A DNA stretch of 64,000 bases from Sarocladium kiliense (Eukaryota > Ascomycota > Sordariomycetes > Hypocreales > Sarocladiaceae): the NCBI GenBank assembly GCA_030734395.1, contig JAUZTG010000039.1, forward strand, positions 558,001 through 622,000, given 5' to 3'. Numbering within the stretch: position 1 is the first letter of the stretch; the number at the start of each line of letters is the position of its first letter. Under the pieces are notes generated by a model. The model did not search any database, was not told the origin of the DNA, and saw nothing but the letters and a program-made list of their open reading frames with translations. Shown here one piece after another: positions 22,888 to 34,621 of this stretch. A program made the position numbers and the translations under genes.

Positions 22888-24154
22888 ATTGCTCAAAGAC
22901 TGAATCAGGGTGAGATCGACGAGTGGGTTCGTACATAAGGGCCTTCATTGCGATATCTCCATACCCTTAAATACACTATTTATTGTTTTTGAGAGCATCT
23001 CACTGCACCAAATTTTCTCGGGTAGTTGAAAACACCCGCAAAAATTCCGCTCGAAATTGGCACCTATGCGGACCCGGATCCGAGACATGTTCCGGCCCAA
23101 GAAATAAAGATTGTTCAGATTTCGAGCTGATTGTGCATCAGAAATCAGATAAGTCGATCGCGGAAAACGGGGAAGATCCCGGGCCGCCTGCGTAAATTAC
23201 CCCGGATCAGAGCCAAGCTGCTGGGTGAGAAGGCCTGGACACATATTCCCCCTGCCTGTGAGGTGCACCCCAAGTTTCCCTGACGTGTCATGTGCAAGTC
23301 ACGTGCAGGTCAAGTTGGACTGAATTATATCGGCCTCGGGAGAGGGCTAAGGGCCGTGACCGAAAGATCCTACCGCTCACAGCTTTCCCAGCGCACATTT
23401 CCTCTTATCTCGCGTGACGTCAATTGTTAGTATCCCCGGACTAATTGCCATCCATCACCCTTTGCGGACCAGCTCAATGTAATGATACCCAGGCACCTTT
23501 GCTCCCCCATTCCTTGCTCAGCAGTCGATGGTTAACGCTTCTCGCGACAGGGGCCCATCATAGCTGTTTTATATCCTCGCATTGGAAAATTGTAACGCAG
23601 GTACTCCTTTACCGTAATGTGTGGCAGGTGTGTCGTTCGTCGGCCAGGGGAAGGGTCTAATAGAGATCTCACGTTCCAGAAGAGGGCCGCAGGGCTTGAT
23701 AATATCACTGTCGATGGAGTCCTCGTCTACAGAGTCAGGAAGATCATCGGATGAGATGCCATCATAATTGTGAACAGGAATTGTTCGCAGGCGCGATGCG
23801 CGTCTTCTCTTTAAGCTGGACAATCATGTTCCAACAGTGTCGTAGACCCGCTTCGGCTCAGTCGGGGTGCCTGCGATGGCACATTGCAGCTGCTCTGGAC
23901 TTATCCTCCCTCGAAGTGATTCTCCCTGCAGCATGCGACCAGTATTGGCTTTTGCACTGATCAGCCATTGCTGCAGAGACGGATGGCCGGATCTCGAACA
24001 TCAAATATATTGTGGCATCATCCCGAGTTGAGAGTCACCTTAAGACTTGTCTGAATGAGGACTTGGTCAGATGAAATCACATTAGCCATGGTTTAATTCA
24101 ATTGCAATGTTGAGACTAGATAGTATCTGAGTTAATGTCAACTACGCCTTGTGT
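22888..24154. other. Promoter region of GH27 and 3' flank of the lyase-like gene
   Basis: It contains several CACGTG/TGACGTG-like palindromes around 23283-23315. An 84-codon minus frame at 23569-23823 is acidic but has no ATG and was not accepted. No N10-spaced CGG/CCG pair was found here. Confidence 0.45.
22966..22973 (-). promoter_or_regulatory. TATA-like box of the GH27 gene
   Basis: The minus strand reads TATTTAAG about 80 nt upstream of the ATG at 22887, a plausible core promoter position. Confidence 0.4.
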
Positions 24155-25537
24155 TCATTGTCTCTTCGCTGTTGCCCAAAGCAGGTCTCCAAAGCCTGGC
24201 ATCTCACCGCCAGTAACGATTTCTCCCCCTGCCTTGTCGTACGCTTCTTTGGCTTTTGTCGTCCATGTGTTTCGAAGCCCTTGTGCCTCTGAAGTGTAAT
24301 AGAGAATATCCCAGACAGCGGGAGACTTCCTCAGTCCGTTTGATGTCTGGTAGGAGATGCCTTTGTTGTACTCTGAGATCTCATCCCATGGACCATTGAC
24401 GAGAACCGCCTCGCACCGGCGCCATTTGGGATCGTATGGAACAGATTCGTTCAAGTTGAATTTGGCCGTGTACTCGGCTCCTTTCAGCAGAAGGTTTCCA
24501 CCGTGACTGAATAAATCGTAACCTTGGTTCTTTGAAGTTCGTGCTGCCAAAGCCAACCACCCCATGCCAGACATAGCGTGACCCTGATCCCGCCCAGACT
24601 CCGAATTTTGTCCTGTTCTAGGGTTAATGGTGGCTTCAATCCCTGCACACTTATCGTACTTCCAGGCCCACACGGCGTAATTGTACAGAGCCACATCCTC
24701 CAGGTAAACCGCGAAGTCCATCAGTGCCTTGATAGAGGCGATTCCGTAGTTCGCCTGGCCGATGACAATGCTTTGGCGCATGAAAAGCCAATAAAGCTGA
24801 ATGCTGAAGCCTTGGCCGCCTTGCCATTTTGCTCCAGCTTCATGCCAACCACCCTCCCAACGCATGATCTCGGCAGCATTCACAAGAAGAGTCCCTTCGA
24901 TACCAATAAGCAGAGACCGATCAGTGCCAATAATGTCTGTTAATGTCGAACCCCAGCTATCGAGGATGGTCGTAGAACGATTCCAATGCGAATCATCTTT
25001 AGTGACATACCCTATACCGTGGTGATCAGCGTCGATAATGCAATGGAAGAACCACAGGGGGGGAACCGTACACATGATAGCATTCTGGTAAGCGGCGCGA
25101 GCATCATTGGCAAACGACGTGTAGTTGCTGACAGAGCCACGAGAGATCACCTCATGTGGCCCCTGCATATTGTAAGTCGATTGAGAGAAAGTGCTGTTGG
25201 CAAACTTCTCATATGCTGACTTCCATGGCTCCCTACCCTTTAGTACATGGCTTCTCATCGTTTCAAGATCATCATGAGAGTGCCAGAGGCCCGGGTGAAT
25301 GAATTCAGAAGGCGATTTCTTCTGACCCTCGGTCCATGGCACATATGGAACGGGGCCTAAGCTCACTATTAGCCGTTGCTCGGAATCTGCTTGCTAGGGA
25401 AACCTGCCGTTGAGGCTAGGTACGTCTCGTACGAGGCCGCTGGCTAAAGATATGTAGGCGCAGAGCGCAGCCTGTATCCTGCTGGTCAGTTCTGGCTTGT
25501 AACTCAAAGGGCGGTGACATACTGATGCTAAACGCAT
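24155..25537 (-). CDS. Secreted alginate-lyase-like polysaccharide lyase (PL38-like)
   Basis: Three exons: 25537-25523, 25471-25404 and 25361-24155, giving 429 aa. The first two exons supply an N-terminal signal peptide (MRLAS-AALCAYISLASGL) and join in frame to NGSLGPVPYVPW; the last intron is only 42 nt (GTTTCC...GTGAG), so that junction is less certain. The mature protein shows FIHPGLWHSHDDLETMRSHV, ending in a GRDQGHAMSGMGWLALAAR block, typical of the (alpha/alpha)6 alginate-lyase/PL38 fold in which the His and surrounding polar residues form the active site. The family acts on uronic-acid polymers (alginate, glucuronan); the substrate here is not fixed by sequence. A CGG-N10-CCG element lies 312 bp upstream of its ATG, as in the pectin genes at 44-54 kb. 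Confidence 0.72.
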
Positions 25538-26849
25538 ACTGCCTTAGACTACTCGACGCGATTTCTCACAAGTACACAAAGGCATTCAGTATCTATGATG
25601 TTTTGAGAGCCCGTGACATGATCTAGGTGCTCAGTAAATTGAATTCTGATGCTGTTATATCTGTTGAGACGCTTTAATGTATGAAAACCAAGCATTTCAA
25701 CTGCTGTGGATTCTCGGCATATTTCCCGGTCCGTATCCAGGTGAATGTCGAATATGGTCGAGACTTTTCGTGACGAGCTGCAGTCGAAGGCGCCCGGCTA
25801 ACCTCGGCGACCCTCCGCGTTCCTTGTCCACAACCCCCCCTGACTGACCGGCCGTCGTACTCCGCCTTAGTCTACAGTACCTGTTGCTGCGAGTACTGCT
25901 GTGCCTTAGCGGGGCGACGCAACTACCAAATTACGCCGTGTAGCCAAGCTACGTGTGAGTTTGTCATAGGAACGATTCAATGCCGTTCATACTCAATTTT
26001 AGCGTTGACTAGGACTAATTACAGAATATTAAACTAGGAGCAATTCAGCCAACCCTTTAGTAACAGGTAAGAATTCACTTTACAGGTGCTTGAAGCCGCG
26101 CGCTAGACAAAGCATTCGCTCTTACCTGGCTCCTTGGCGGAGGTAATCCCCGGATGCACGAGAAAGTGGGTTTGAGTACAATGAAGGGCTCAACTTCGTG
26201 GAACCGATGAGAAGGCACGCATATACTTGCATTGGCTTCGTGGTTCAGCAAGTCTGCTCGTCGGAAACGATATCCATGAGTTCATCCGCCCGGAATCACG
26301 GGCTAATGCTCGGAGGCCAGGGCTTTGCAAATGTCAGCTTCGCTCCGAAACCGCACATGCGTCCCTTGTAATCTCTTGAGTCACCTTTTAGCGTGAAGAT
26401 GCGATAGTAGCGATGTCATCTGCTTTTTAGGAGGTGGAGAATTTACGGACTCTGCTTTGACCGAGCTCCACGTGCACAGGCAAAAGCCTGCAGGTGCCAT
26501 AGAGCCGAACTCCGCAGGCAGGGGGAGGAGTTGCAGGCTATGAATTTCTACGTATAGCAGGTAGCTATTAAGTAGAGAGGTTCTTCTGCTTGCGGCTGAA
26601 TATAGCACTTATCAATGTTCATTTCAGCCCTAGGATGACTACACTGTCGGACTTCGTCAATGATCTTTCTGCAGGTTGCATCTAGATCAGAGCTCGACCA
26701 TCATCATCCTATCACGACAAACGACGATTTGCAGGTCTGTATGGATATGATTAGAGCTTTCATAAATTGAATTGGCATTTGCAGCCGTATTGTTTCTTCT
26801 CGACACGGACGAGACATAACTCGAGTACCATATACCCCTTTCACTCACC
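25538..26849. other. Promoter of the lyase-like gene and gene-free DNA
   Basis: It holds the CGG-N10-CCG element at 25849-25864. No gene was recognised; the minus frame at 26381-26608 has no support. Confidence 0.45.
25849..25864. promoter_or_regulatory. CGG-N10-CCG palindrome upstream of the lyase-like gene
   Basis: CGG at 25849-25851 and CCG at 25862-25864, the arrangement bound by some Zn2Cys6 dimers (Put3-type spacing). It lies 312 bp upstream of the ATG at 25537. The same spacing recurs at similar distances from three other start codons in the window. Confidence 0.4.
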
Positions 26850-28740
26850 ATGAATATCAATCAAGTTTTGCCTCAAAACGTCTAAATACTGCACTATAAC
26901 CTCAAGCTCGAACCTGACTTTCAAGGATTTTACTTTCCATGGCACCGTAACAATTGAACTTGCTATATTAGAGGAAACATCCATGGTCATACTCTATGTG
27001 AAAGAGTTGGAGATCCATGACACGGATGTTGAGGTTGACGGGAACCGCGACTATGTCGGACCTTGAGATTGTACGTGATATTGACCTCGAGAGAATCACT
27101 GTGAAGCTCGGAGCAGCTACTCTCAAAATCGGCCAGAAGGCTAACCTCACTCACACATTCAGCGGCAAACTTGATGACTCTACGGCTGGCTTTTATCGCG
27201 CTTCTTGGACGAGTCATGATACATTTAAACATTGGCTTGCGACAACGCAGCCGTCGCCTGTTGACACTCGTAAGGCGTTTCCATGCTTTGATGAGCCAGT
27301 TCTTAAAGCCACCTTTAGTGTGACGCTTCTTGCGGACACTCATTTAACCCTGCCTGGGGAACGTGGATGTTGCCAGTGAGATGGACATTGATAACAACGG
27401 GAAAAAGAAGAAAAGCGGTGGTGTTCAATGAGACATCAATCATGTCTATCCATATCATCGCTTTTGTGGTAGGCGACCTTAAGGCTTTCGAATTTCAGAA
27501 CTTTCGATTGCCAATCCGGCTCTTCTGTACTCCTGAACAAGACATACAGCGTGCCGTATTCTCGGCCGAGTTTGCTGCGCGTACGCTCAAGTGCTATTGA
27601 GACGAACTCGGTGTCCCTTTTCCACTTCCAAAACTGGACTTGGTCGGGATAATACCAGATTTCCCCACGCGTGGGATGGAGAACTGGAGGCGAACCACGT
27701 ACAGTAATGCCTGTATCCTACTGGATGAGGAGAACAGCAGCGCTGCTAATAAACAGGCAGTCACAGAGAATGTGCAGCATGAGTTGGCTCACTAATGGTT
27801 TAGTAATTTTGTAACCATGGACTTTTGGGATGGCTTGTGGCTCTATGAAGGCTTCGCTAGATGGATGTCTTGGTATGCTTGCAATCGCCTTTAAGCCGTG
27901 TGGAAGCTTTGGGACGGCTATATTAATACCAGCCTTCGAAGTGCATTTGAATTGGATGGGCCTGCGGAGCTCGCTCCCGGAAGAAGCACCAGTGACACGG
28001 GCAGATCAAATCGATCATAATTTGATGATATATCGTACGAAACAGGGTTCCGCGGTCATACCGGATGATATCTCAGTATCTCGGAGAGGAGGTATTCATG
28101 GGCGGCGTTAGGAGGTACATTAAGGAACATGCCTATAGCACAACAACGACAGATGATCTCTGGAATGCGCTGAGCAAGGTCAGTGGCAAAGATGTCAAGG
28201 AATTCGCCAGCATCTGGACCAAGAAAATTGAACATCTAATCGTATCAGTCAGTGGATTAAGACCATGGACAAGTCCACGTGAAGCAGAGTCGCTGCCTTA
28301 CCACTGGAGGCGTCTAGCCCGACGAAGATAAGGCTTTTATAGCTAGTGTTCTTGGGTCTACGTACTCAGAGCGGCGTTGAGAGTTCGATGACTCTTTAAC
28401 ACACGTGAGGCAAGCTTCCCTTTTAACGATACGGAGTTCTCTAAGTCAAACGCGGAGCACTTCAGCTTCTTCCGCACCCTGTACTGCCCGGAGCGCTTGG
28501 AGAAGATAGGCTGCCCCCAAGGCTGGTCTGCTCTCCGTAGCTAACAGGGTTGGATTGACCTTTCCGATGCTGGTGCGTTGGCCGAGGCCGGCTACAAAAG
28601 ACATCAACTCTCCTTAGCCTGCTACGCATGTTTGACTCTGAAACTGAGTGCGAGGTTTGGTACCAGATCATTCTTGCGCTTCAGGTCTCTTAAAGCAGCT
28701 TGCGTGTTTAAGGGTTAACGATGATTACATGAAAAGCCTT
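26850..28740 (+). pseudogene. Decayed M1-family (Ape2/puromycin-sensitive type) aminopeptidase
   Basis: Successive fragments in different frames spell an M1 aminopeptidase from start to near its C-terminus: LHYNLKLEPDF, LTHTFSGKLDD with FYRASW, the DTRKAFPCFDEPVLKATF block, AFVVGDLKAFE, a GMEN exopeptidase motif at about 27673, and the zinc motif HELAH at 27778-27792. The HELAH is followed directly by TAA where the family has Gln. FMGGVRRYIKEHAYSTTTTDDLWNAL near 28090-28170 and LRMFDSETE near 28630 continue the C-terminal domain. At least five stops or frame changes are visible, starting with a stop 12 codons in. Several stops are TAA where CAA is expected, which fits C-to-T change. It cannot make an active enzyme. 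Confidence 0.85.
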
Positions 28741-30010
28741 AAGACTTTCCAACGCAGCCTCGTCGGTACGCAGGCGCTACGCGGTCAAGCCTCGTAGCCC
28801 CTGATAATCACCCTAAGCCTTCGCGGCCCGGCCCCTTGTTAAAAGACGGAGGAATGCGGAACAGAGAGAGAGCGCTTAGACTTCTTTTCCGGCCCTGAGA
28901 CCGCGATGCGACTGGCAGGAAGAAGCTGGAATCCGTGAGAAAGTATGAGGATCAGGAGTCAGCGCTCAACATTCCCGAAGCGGTGTCGTCAAACCTGGGT
29001 TACCTTGTCCTTATCGCCACGGGCAGACCCGCCGGTTTCGGCTTGGCGGGCCCTTGCATTGTCACCTCGCGGCCGCGCAGCATCAAGCTTCCCGGCCGGC
29101 CCATCTTGGCCCGGATGGAGACGGCTGCCATTTTTAGCAATCATCAAGCAAACACACGCAATCCCGGAGCGGCGTATGCGGATTTGATAGGGTGGTCGGA
29201 GGAAACGTTTGTTTCGGAGCATAAAACAGAGACGCCACCATCTGTGTTCAAGATCTAAAGTAGATACGCCATGGTGCGGGACATGCACAATGCGTGGAGA
29301 CCAAGGGATTGATCTTCCAGGGTCTTGCTATTACATTCTGTATGTCAACTGCGGCTCGAATCCCATCACTCCAATAATGGGGCCGACAATCAAGAAAGAC
29401 GGCTGACCTGACGCTGCCCACTTGACGACGGCCAAGTATACCATGTCGCCCTGGTGCTGATCATTAGGAGATGCATAAGCTGAGGTAGGCAAATGAGCTC
29501 CCTCCCCGTTCTTCCTTGTGAGGACAGCACCGCCACTCGCGCAGAGCCTCAACGCGGCTTCGGAAAGGCTTCTTGTTCTTGGGCCTTCTCGCGACGACGG
29601 GTGTCTGAGGTTATGAGTCTTGGGCGGACCCACGAGCTAAAACTGGACCGTCGTTATCACCAGCACTTTGGCACTTTTTACTTTACACTGCTGGCCTTTG
29701 AAATTTGCCTTTTTTTTAGCGCCCGTCATGGCGTTTTATCTCGTCGCCTCGTGCGTTGCCAACCGACTTGACACAACGATTTGCCCGGGTCTGCCTCAGC
29801 ATCAGAAATAGTACTAGACTTTTTAACCTAGGGCATCTCGTGTTTGACGATGACGGACTGCATGGGATGGCAGTCTGGACAGTCAGTCTCCTGGCCGGGA
29901 GTCTGATAGCCATATCCTTCAGTAGTTTATTTAAAGTCGGATGCCGTCGCCTTGGTCTTTTGAGTTCCTTGATTTCTCTGCTCAACAACATTCACCCGCT
30001 GCTTTTCGCA
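28741..30010. other. Intergenic region upstream of the TDT transporter
   Basis: The first part may still be the eroded tail of the aminopeptidase. Beyond about 28.9 kb nothing was recognised. Confidence 0.4.
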
Positions 30011-31410
30011 ATGTCGAGTCCACAGGATCGGCCGGTATACACACCAAACAGACACGCCCGTTCGTCATGGTCACGGTCCACTTTGTCGTCGACAAGAAGT
30101 CCCGCCGACTACAACTATCAGGCGGATGCACAAAGGGGTCTTCCACCCTTGGACACGACGCTGGGCAGTACCAATGACCGCGGCGGAATGAGGGCAGCCT
30201 TCCGCCAGTCTGTCGTATCGTCGACGCCAGTCCTCGAGAAGCAAGGCGGAAAGGATATCGCCGACAGCCATCACACCGTCGACATCAACGACCCAAACCG
30301 CCCAAGGCTCCCTCTACGCCAGCGCCTTCATCACTTTAGCTGGGCCTGGTACACGCTCGCCATGTCTACTGGTGGCCTCTCCCTTCTCATCTTTGCCCAG
30401 CCGCACCAGTTTCCCGGTCTGCGCTCCATCGGCCTCGCTTTTTACATCATCAACATCCTCTTCGTCACCGCCATCACATCCACCATGGTCGTCCGCTTCT
30501 TCCTTTACCCAGGCGATCTCAAGCGTTCCATTACACATCCACGCGAGGGTTTCTTCCTACCCACGCTGTTCCTGACCACCGCTACCCTCATCACCAGCAC
30601 CCAGCGTTACGCAGTCACTAGCGAGAATGAAACCCACGCATGGGCTATACAGACGGCATTCTGGGGCTATGTCATCGTCACCTTAGCCCTTGCTGTCGGG
30701 CAGTACAGTTACGTCTTCGCGGCACATAGCTTCGGCCTGCAGACTATGATGCCGACGTGGATTCTGCCCATCTTTCCCATCATGCTGTCTGGAACCATCG
30801 CCAGCGTCATCGCCGATTCACAGCCCGATATAGCAGCCGTGCCCATTATCGTCGCGGGGGACTGTCGTGCCAAGGTCTTGGATTATCTGTCGCTGTCATG
30901 ATGTATGCTCACATGGTCGGCCGCTTGATGCAGGCCGGGCTGCCGAATCGTGAGCACCGTCCCGGGCTGTTTATGTGTGTTGGTCCGCCGGCATTTACAG
31001 CGCTGGCCATCATTGGTATGGCAAGGGGGCTGCCTGACAACATCAATCCAGATGGTGCCGGGGCGGTGATCAACGTAGGCATGATTCGGACCGTGGCCCT
31101 GATGGGTGCCATCTTCCTGTGGGCACTGAGCCTATGGTGGTTTGGGATCGCCGTCGTCGCCGTCTCGCTTTCACCACCCAAGTATTTCCATCTTGGCTGG
31201 TGGGCGTCGGTGTTTCCCAACACAGGCTTCATCCTAGCGACTATTTCCATTGGAACCGAGCTGCAAAGTGAACCCGTATTGTGGGTGGCGACAGCCATGA
31301 GCATCATGTTGTTGCTGACGTATGGATTTGTCTTCTTCAACAACATGCGCGCCGTACTCGTGCAGGATATCATGTATCCTGGGCGCGATGAGGACGTGGA
31401 GGACCACTAA
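30011..31410 (+). pseudogene. TDT/SLAC1-family transporter (Mae1/Ssu1 type) with one frameshift
   Basis: The start ATG at 30011 gives a Ser/Arg-rich cytoplasmic N-terminus, then FSWAWYTLAMSTGGLSLLIF, the signature first membrane segment of the tellurite-resistance/dicarboxylate transporter family (malate permease Mae1, sulfite pump Ssu1). About ten hydrophobic segments follow. At a run of five G (30856-30860) the frame shifts: the first frame reads VPIIVAG then goes off, while the next frame continues LSCQGLGLSVAVMMYAHMVG to the stop at 31408-31410. Adding one G would give about 466 aa. Both halves are otherwise clean, so the shift may be a sequencing error rather than a true loss. The substrate (malate, sulfite or another anion) cannot be decided. 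Confidence 0.75.
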
Positions 31411-32664
31411 GGCTATTGTCAATTTCTCTAGCTTGGACATTGGCCCTCTTCTTCCTTTCTTCGGGAATTTCGGGGGTAGGATGACGGGATATGGAACGCA
31501 TTATAGGGGGGGTTGGGCGCTTCCTGGCTTTCTGATACCACAGCGAAAAGCGAGTCAACTTGAATAGACAGTATATTACATTTATGAGCATCAGGGATAG
31601 AGCGGGCCAAAATAAAACACCATAGCATAAAGTAATGAAGTTGCTTACACATTGTAGTTAGGAATCTAGCTTATTAAGAGCTCTACCTATACCTTGCCTC
31701 TGGCGCATCTAATTAGATTTTAAAACTATAGCGCAGGTTGTAAAATATTAAGCGGATATAGTATAAATTTAAAGTCGTGTAGGTGAGAGGCAATAGGTTG
31801 AAAAGCAGCCCCCTAGAGGATGAGCGAGGTTGAGGTAATTTAAGGTGATCAAAGGGGTGATGCTCACTGAGCAAGGGTGATTAAAGCCTGAGCAAGAGCG
31901 GCGTTGCTAACGAACCACGCCTGGGCGCGGGTCTCCTGGGTAATCCACCCGATATTAACGGAACAATGATGACCTTCCATTTAAGCGCCCGCAGCGAATA
32001 ACTCTGATCTTCGAATCAGGTTGCTCTGTAGTATTACAGTAACGCATCCTCTAAGCCTTATATCAAGTGAGGTGATGAGCTAGCTATAAGGCTCTCGGCG
32101 TATACTTAGGCTGCCTTCGCAGGGTGACCCCACTGCCACTTTGCTGGTGGGCGGTCTGCGCACGGATGGGCCACCATATAAAAGGCGCCAGGGAAACTTT
32201 TCCTTCTTAATAGTTAAAATGGTATGCGCTTTTGATATTGTTTTCCTGTTGTCTGCACCCTTGTAACTTATATCTTCACGTGAAAATCTTGCACTTTGCT
32301 CATTAGGTGCTTCCACTTCCGATACAAACAACCTCAACTGCAGCAAAGGCAGCAACAGCCGCAAAAACCCCTGCTTTCTTAGCCTTTGCCAATTCTTAAT
32401 AGTCTGTGTGTTGAAAGGCGACCCTGACGTTCCCTTAGGCAAGTTGAGCTCCCAGTCATCCTGCAAGTGGATGACAAATTTGATGCTTGGCGTCTAAATA
32501 TTCAAGAATGAAAATATCAGAAGAAGAGTGGGTAACCAATTTTTCTGAAATGAAATTGTTGTCTCTAATCTATACATTTAGCACAAGGTAGCTCGCAAAC
32601 CTTCATTGCTAGCCGCCATAGGCTGTTCATTGGTAGGGTATTGCAGGTTGACCTTACTGACGAT
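31411..32664. other. Gene-free DNA with possible repeat remnant
   Basis: It is partly AT-rich at 31.66-31.78 kb. The 31.84-31.91 kb segment shares ordered short blocks with 17.88-17.97 kb. A 128-codon minus frame at 32080-32466 has no recognisable feature. Confidence 0.4.
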
Positions 32665-34071
32665 TTACCTCTTATGCGGAAATGGACATTCCGTTATTCC
32701 CCTCGACTTCATGAACTCTACCATTGCCGTCATCTCCTCGATACCTTTACCTTGCTGATGCTGTGGACCGATGGTATTTAGATCGTAGCCCTGCGGATGA
32801 TACCGGCCCCCCTTTGAACCAGCAGCTCTGCCGCCGAACAGTCGGAAGAATAGACCACTGGGTCCCCACTTGCTCCAGAGAGACGGCTGGACATACCATG
32901 GTTGAAGAGTGACTTGGCTGAAGTTATACAAACCTGTCTGAGGGTTCGGGCTCTCCTGGAGAGGTTTGACCGCCAGAAAGGCCGGCCGGGGAAGACACAG
33001 ATATCGGAGGGTCAGTCTTCGCATCTCTTTGAAGGTTGTAATAAGGCTTTGGAGGAAGATTCCTGGGCGCTCAACGCTGTTTCCCACGTCAGTGAGGCTA
33101 TCCGTCAATGCAGTTCACATAGAAAGTGTGCAGATGTGGGCACTTACTTCAGGCTTGATCGCATAGCATCATCCAGTTCCGCTCCAAGAACCTTCCGTAC
33201 AAATATCGTCACGGCGCGCGGTAGATTGGACGTCGCTCCATCAACGTAAACTCGGACATAGTGGTCGCTTGGTTTGTTCGGTTTGGCCACCCTCTCAGCG
33301 TACTGAACCGTCCAGTCACGAAGCTCCAAAGCGAATTGGAGACCGTCCTTCCATCCAGCTTCGCAAGAAGGGAGGTTTCCGAATGGGATATCCATATCCT
33401 CACCGAGCTGCATGTGAAATATACCGATGGCGCACTTCTCAACATCGCTGAGCCTCCTCCATTCACTCCCGTCGACTATCCGGAAGATCTCTACAACATT
33501 GTCGCCAAGCGTATGCAATAAGTCATCATCAAGAATCTTGCCCGCTTTTCGATATCGTGTGTGGAGGTAGTTCATTCGAGCGACAGCCTGCATGTAGCGA
33601 CCCGAATCCCTCGGCTGGCTCTGAACCTCGCGAAGGAGAATCTCAGTGTCGACAGCGCGTTTCGCCGAGTTCTTCAAATTGCTCTGTCCCGTGACGGCAA
33701 ACAACTTCGACATGGTTGGGATACCTCCGGCCTAGTCCAGTCTCAGTACCTTACTCCGAAGCTACAAAATAGTACTGTAGGGAAGCGGATCATACCTTGA
33801 GCAGGGCCAGGGTCCGAGCCTTGGCCATAGCGCTTGGAAATTCAAGTTCCTGAAGCTGTGTCATGATGTCAAATGCCTCTTTGCGGGTCATACTCGACAA
33901 TGATCGTTTCCCTGGTCCAAATGCAGCCTGCATACTGGTTGCGCGACGGAAGCGCACTGCTCGGACAAGTAACATGTACGCGATAGCAACGATCAGGAAG
34001 ACAGTCCTTCCATGTTGTTCCCATATTTTATAAATTGACGGGATTTGGATTGGGAATTTTAGATCGCTCAT
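32665..34071 (-). CDS. mpaB-like ER-bound oxygenase (DUF2236/rubber-oxygenase fold)
   Basis: Three exons: 34071-33796, 33731-33148 and 33076-32665; introns of 64 and 71 nt, in frame; 423 aa. A single hydrophobic anchor lies near residues 23-40, consistent with an ER membrane location. The catalytic-domain text includes EAFDIMTQLQELEFPSAMAKARTLALLKAGGIPT, LKNSAKRAVDTEILLREV, RMNYLHTRYRKAGKI and the C-terminal HPWYV-like QPWYVQPSLWSKWGP with GKGIEEM. These match the family of MpaB' from mycophenolic acid synthesis, where it acts as a heme-type oxygenase on a side chain; most fungal members have no known substrate. The last junction uses the AG at 33077-33078, since the AG closer to GIFLQ would break frame. 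Confidence 0.8.
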
Positions 34072-34621
34072 GGTGGTGATTCGTCTTGCACAACCATCAG
34101 AATATGCGAGTCTGTCTATGCTTTAAGATTGAGCCTCTAGCACAAGAGAAGCTGGAGAATCTTGTTTTTATATTGTGACCTGAACTAGCTCAACCGTTGG
34201 GGTTCGACTTTGTAAGTTGATAGGAATATTTCTTACTTTCAGAGGCCTAAGGTTATGCTCTGCCTGGATGAGCCACCGGCTGCGGCCTGGCCCCACAACG
34301 TTGGAGAGAGATCTTCATCTGAAACACTTCAAGTCCGCCGAAAGAAACAGGGTTTCAACTGTATTATTTCCTGGCCTCTTCCGAGGAGCATGTGATCTGG
34401 ACATAGCATCAGCATTTCGTTAGCTTAGAGCCGGGAGGAGATTCGCCTGCGAGATACGAGCTCTAGTGTCGTTGGACGGATTCGGATTCGACTTGAGCAT
34501 GCAAGCAAAGATCTCCCTAAAGCCGCTGGCTCAGACAGCAGGTTTGATCTAGAGGATCTATTACTGTTGTGTTATAATGCCTCAGAGAAGTTTCAGTTCA
34601 TGTAGTGTACAGGAATTCTCG
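34072..34621. other. Intergenic region
   Basis: It contains the promoter of the mpaB-like gene and the 3' flank of the thioesterase-like gene, which lie in the same orientation. No element stands out. Confidence 0.45.

Noticed and set aside
23569..23823. Acidic 84-codon open frame on the minus strand
   Set aside because: It begins at TTG with no in-frame ATG, and no family or splice partner was found.
29341..29375. GGCTCGAATCC-like string suggesting a tRNA B box
   Set aside because: No matching A box, acceptor pairing or cloverleaf could be placed around it.
28935..29633. GC-rich open frames on both strands
   Set aside because: Frames are mutually overlapping and lack introns, motifs or a convincing start; they are probably compositional.
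32080..32466. 128-codon minus-strand frame
   Set aside because: Low-quality protein text in repeat-like DNA with no recognisable feature.
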